Origin: Romanomermis culicivorax
Taxonomy: Eukaryota; Nematoda; Enoplea; Mermithida; Mermithidae
Assembly: GCA_963922205.1 (NCBI GenBank)
Contig: CAWUHX010000019.1
Coordinates: 1,478,278 to 1,542,277 of the forward strand
DNA: 64,000 nucleotides
Direction: 5' to 3'
Both the position numbers and the translations under genes were made by a program. Of this stretch, positions 62,013 through 64,000 are shown piece by piece; within the stretch, counting starts at the first letter, position 1; every line of letters begins with the position of its first letter. Under the pieces are notes generated by a model that had not been told where the DNA came from, made no database searches, and was given only the letters and a program-made list of their open reading frames with translations.

Positions 62013-63811
62013 TCACACTATTCAATTTGCCATCGGCAGAAACGATTTGTAATTTGAAATATAGTGTTAGAGCAACTTTTCCAATGAAGAAAGATTTCTG
62101 ATGCAACAAAAAATGTTTATGAAAAAATATGGAAAAAAATGTACAAGTATAAAAGTTGTTCCAAATTATTCTGCAGCAATCAAGGGCTTTCTATCGTGAA
62201 AACTTTTTATGTAGACTAGTCACTTCGCCCCATCGATTAGGAGTGATGGGGTTCCATCGAATCCAGTACTGTAAACTGTTTTATATAGCATGCTTGTAAA
62301 TAAGAAAATGGTGCACATTGACTCTTTGGTCAACATCATTTACACAAAGTTTTACGACTGAAGATTGGTTGAAGTTAGTATTTTCACAAATTATCAATCT
62401 TGTGTGATTACGATTTTGTAGAGAATCGTAAAAATATGCAATAGCACTTTTTTCCATTTTGTGATTTACAATTTTTAAGAAAAAGTGAAGTCTCCTTATT
62501 TTTCGCACTAATTTTTACGTGTTGAAATTCAAATCGCTGCAGTTGTTGTTCAATAATCAACGGAAAACCAAAAATCAAAATCAGCTTTAAAATTAACCTA
62601 GATATGGCGCTACAGTAATTACTTTCTAACAGCAACAAGTTTTACTAGCGCTTTTATGATTTTTGTGTAGGTCTCATGGGACGGATTGTATTACGGGGCT
62701 TATCCTAGTTTTTTTAATCTTCCTGAATGCAACTTTTACTCCATTTTTCAAAATATGATAGTGTCTGTTGTTTTTGACTATTAAAACGCGAGCCTATTGT
62801 TAAAATTCTTCAATACAAATGAAAACTGAACATACTAAACAATGATCGTCTGGTTTCTGAGCTACAACCGTGAATTTTGATAATCAATAATAAAACTGTT
62901 TCATGTTAAAATTTGCAGTTTTGTGGAATTTTCCATATTTCCGCGATTGTGTACTGCTGAACGATCCCAGATTAGTTTTGAAACAGTCCGCAAAAAAATT
63001 TTCGTAGTCTTATCGTTTTTTCGTTAGAAATGGGACTCTTCGGTAGTGTTTTCTCTCGAATCTGTTGACTTCTTTGGAATCTGTCGAAATCCATGAATAT
63101 TATGAAAACAGGCGACTTTGTACAGGAATGATATTCTGGCATATGCGACTAAAATCAGCTGTCGAACGCAAAGCACGCGAACTGCTAATCTGCTGTTCTT
63201 CCTGTGAGGTGACAGTATCAGTTTGTTGGCGGCATTTTATTGGAATTGTTTCACGCTGCACAAACTGTTTCCGATATGAGGGTTTCTCTCAGACTTTTTA
63301 TTCAAGTCCAAATTGTGCACCTTAAAAATTGGTCAGATAACGTCTTTTCTGTTTATCTGATCAGAATAATCAGTCTGATGCTATTTTCAAGATTTCAGCT
63401 CATAGAAATAAAACCTATTGAAAATTTCACAATACGATAATTGGTAATCGTTAATTGTTGTCTTGTAAGCTTTTCATATCATACCAGGCGGGAAGCATGT
63501 AAAATTCCATAGTTCTTTTACATCCATTCAGTCAAGTCATATGTCTGAACTGAAATGTGTAATTTGGGAGACAAAAATTGTCTGAATGTTTGTTGTGGCT
63601 GATTGTAATAACTCATTTTCGCTGTCTGCTTTTTGGCCTGTACAACCCCAGTAATGTTACATATTTTTGATTTCCGTGAAATTTAAAAACTGTCAATCTA
63701 AAACAAATTCGCTTTTAATGGGGAACTTGTCGTGTGTCGGCGTTTCATTGAATGCGATTATTTGCATGTGTATCATTCTATTCAGCATAATCGCTCATTG
63801 GTCTTTCGAAC
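62013..63811. other. Downstream of K5, no gene recognised
   Basis: The first about 150 bp are the shared K4/K5 3' flank. The rest is AT-rich; 62275-62440 contains weak TATAGTCTG-MITE blocks (TTTACACAAAGTTTTACG) and 63660-63775 is the dispersed repeat shared with 50500-50610. Open frames 63065-63325 and 63240-63440 carry no known motif. Confidence 0.45.
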
Positions 63812-64000
63812 TATAGTCTGTTTTCTTCTGAAATGTTTCTAAATAATAAAAGTGGAAAGCAAGTACTATTCGCCATTTTTACGATTTTCGGCTGAACCAT
63901 GTGTTACATTGAACTGCTAATTTATGAGCATTCTCACCTAATCTTTTGCAATTTTTTATGAAAAATCTTACTGTGAAAACTTTGTGTAAACGATTTTGAC
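63812..64000 (+). mobile_element. TATAGTCTG-ended MITE, cut by the window edge
   Basis: Starts TATAGTCTGTTTTCTTCTGA and proceeds through AAAAGTGGAAAGCAAGTACTATT, as in the 41262 copy. About 190 of an expected 245 bp are present. Confidence 0.75.

Overview
The window is metazoan genomic DNA: AT-rich, with multi-exon genes, GT-AG introns and abundant non-autonomous DNA transposons. Most 3' splice sites are short U-rich TTTCAG/TTTTCTAG-like signals, which would suit a nematode or another ecdysozoan. No sequence here fixes the species, so treat that as a guess.

Layout. (1) 634-3281, minus strand: the 5' part of an ethanolaminephosphotransferase gene (EPT1/SELENOI-like), seven exons; the rest lies beyond the left edge. 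(2) 3282-9992: intergenic, with a decayed non-LTR retrotransposon, GC-rich hairpins and transposon relics. (3) 9993-32735, plus strand: a complete eight-exon gene for a CSPG4/NG2/Kon-tiki-type transmembrane proteoglycan (2362 residues by my splice model, all phases consistent): signal peptide, one laminin-G-like domain, about 15 CSPG repeats, one membrane span, a long cytoplasmic tail and a C-terminal QYWV PDZ ligand. (4) 35780-62012, plus strand: five tandem paralogues (called K1-K5 here) for small secreted proteins. Four have the order signal peptide, short propeptide, Kunitz domain, 4-Cys module, WAP domain, one exon per module; K1 lacks the WAP exon. K4 and K5 are recent duplicates.

The Kunitz/WAP cluster is the main biological system: a birth-and-death array of probable secreted protease inhibitors. 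K4 and K5 have lost exactly the two WAP cysteines (C2 and C7) that pair with each other in elafin-type domains, and their differences are concentrated around the Kunitz reactive loop and in the WAP exon, while the 4-Cys exon is nearly unchanged.

The second theme is mobile DNA. Five or six elements share a TTAA(or near)-flanked terminus of the form AAG-N7-9-ATACTY but each has its own GC-rich subterminal motifs. Other repeats are a hAT-type MITE with a clean 8-bp target duplication, a TATAGTCTG-ended MITE family, three or more large fold-back elements, a pair of fold-back/minisatellite elements, and one transposon nested in another. I found no tRNA, rRNA or CRISPR array.
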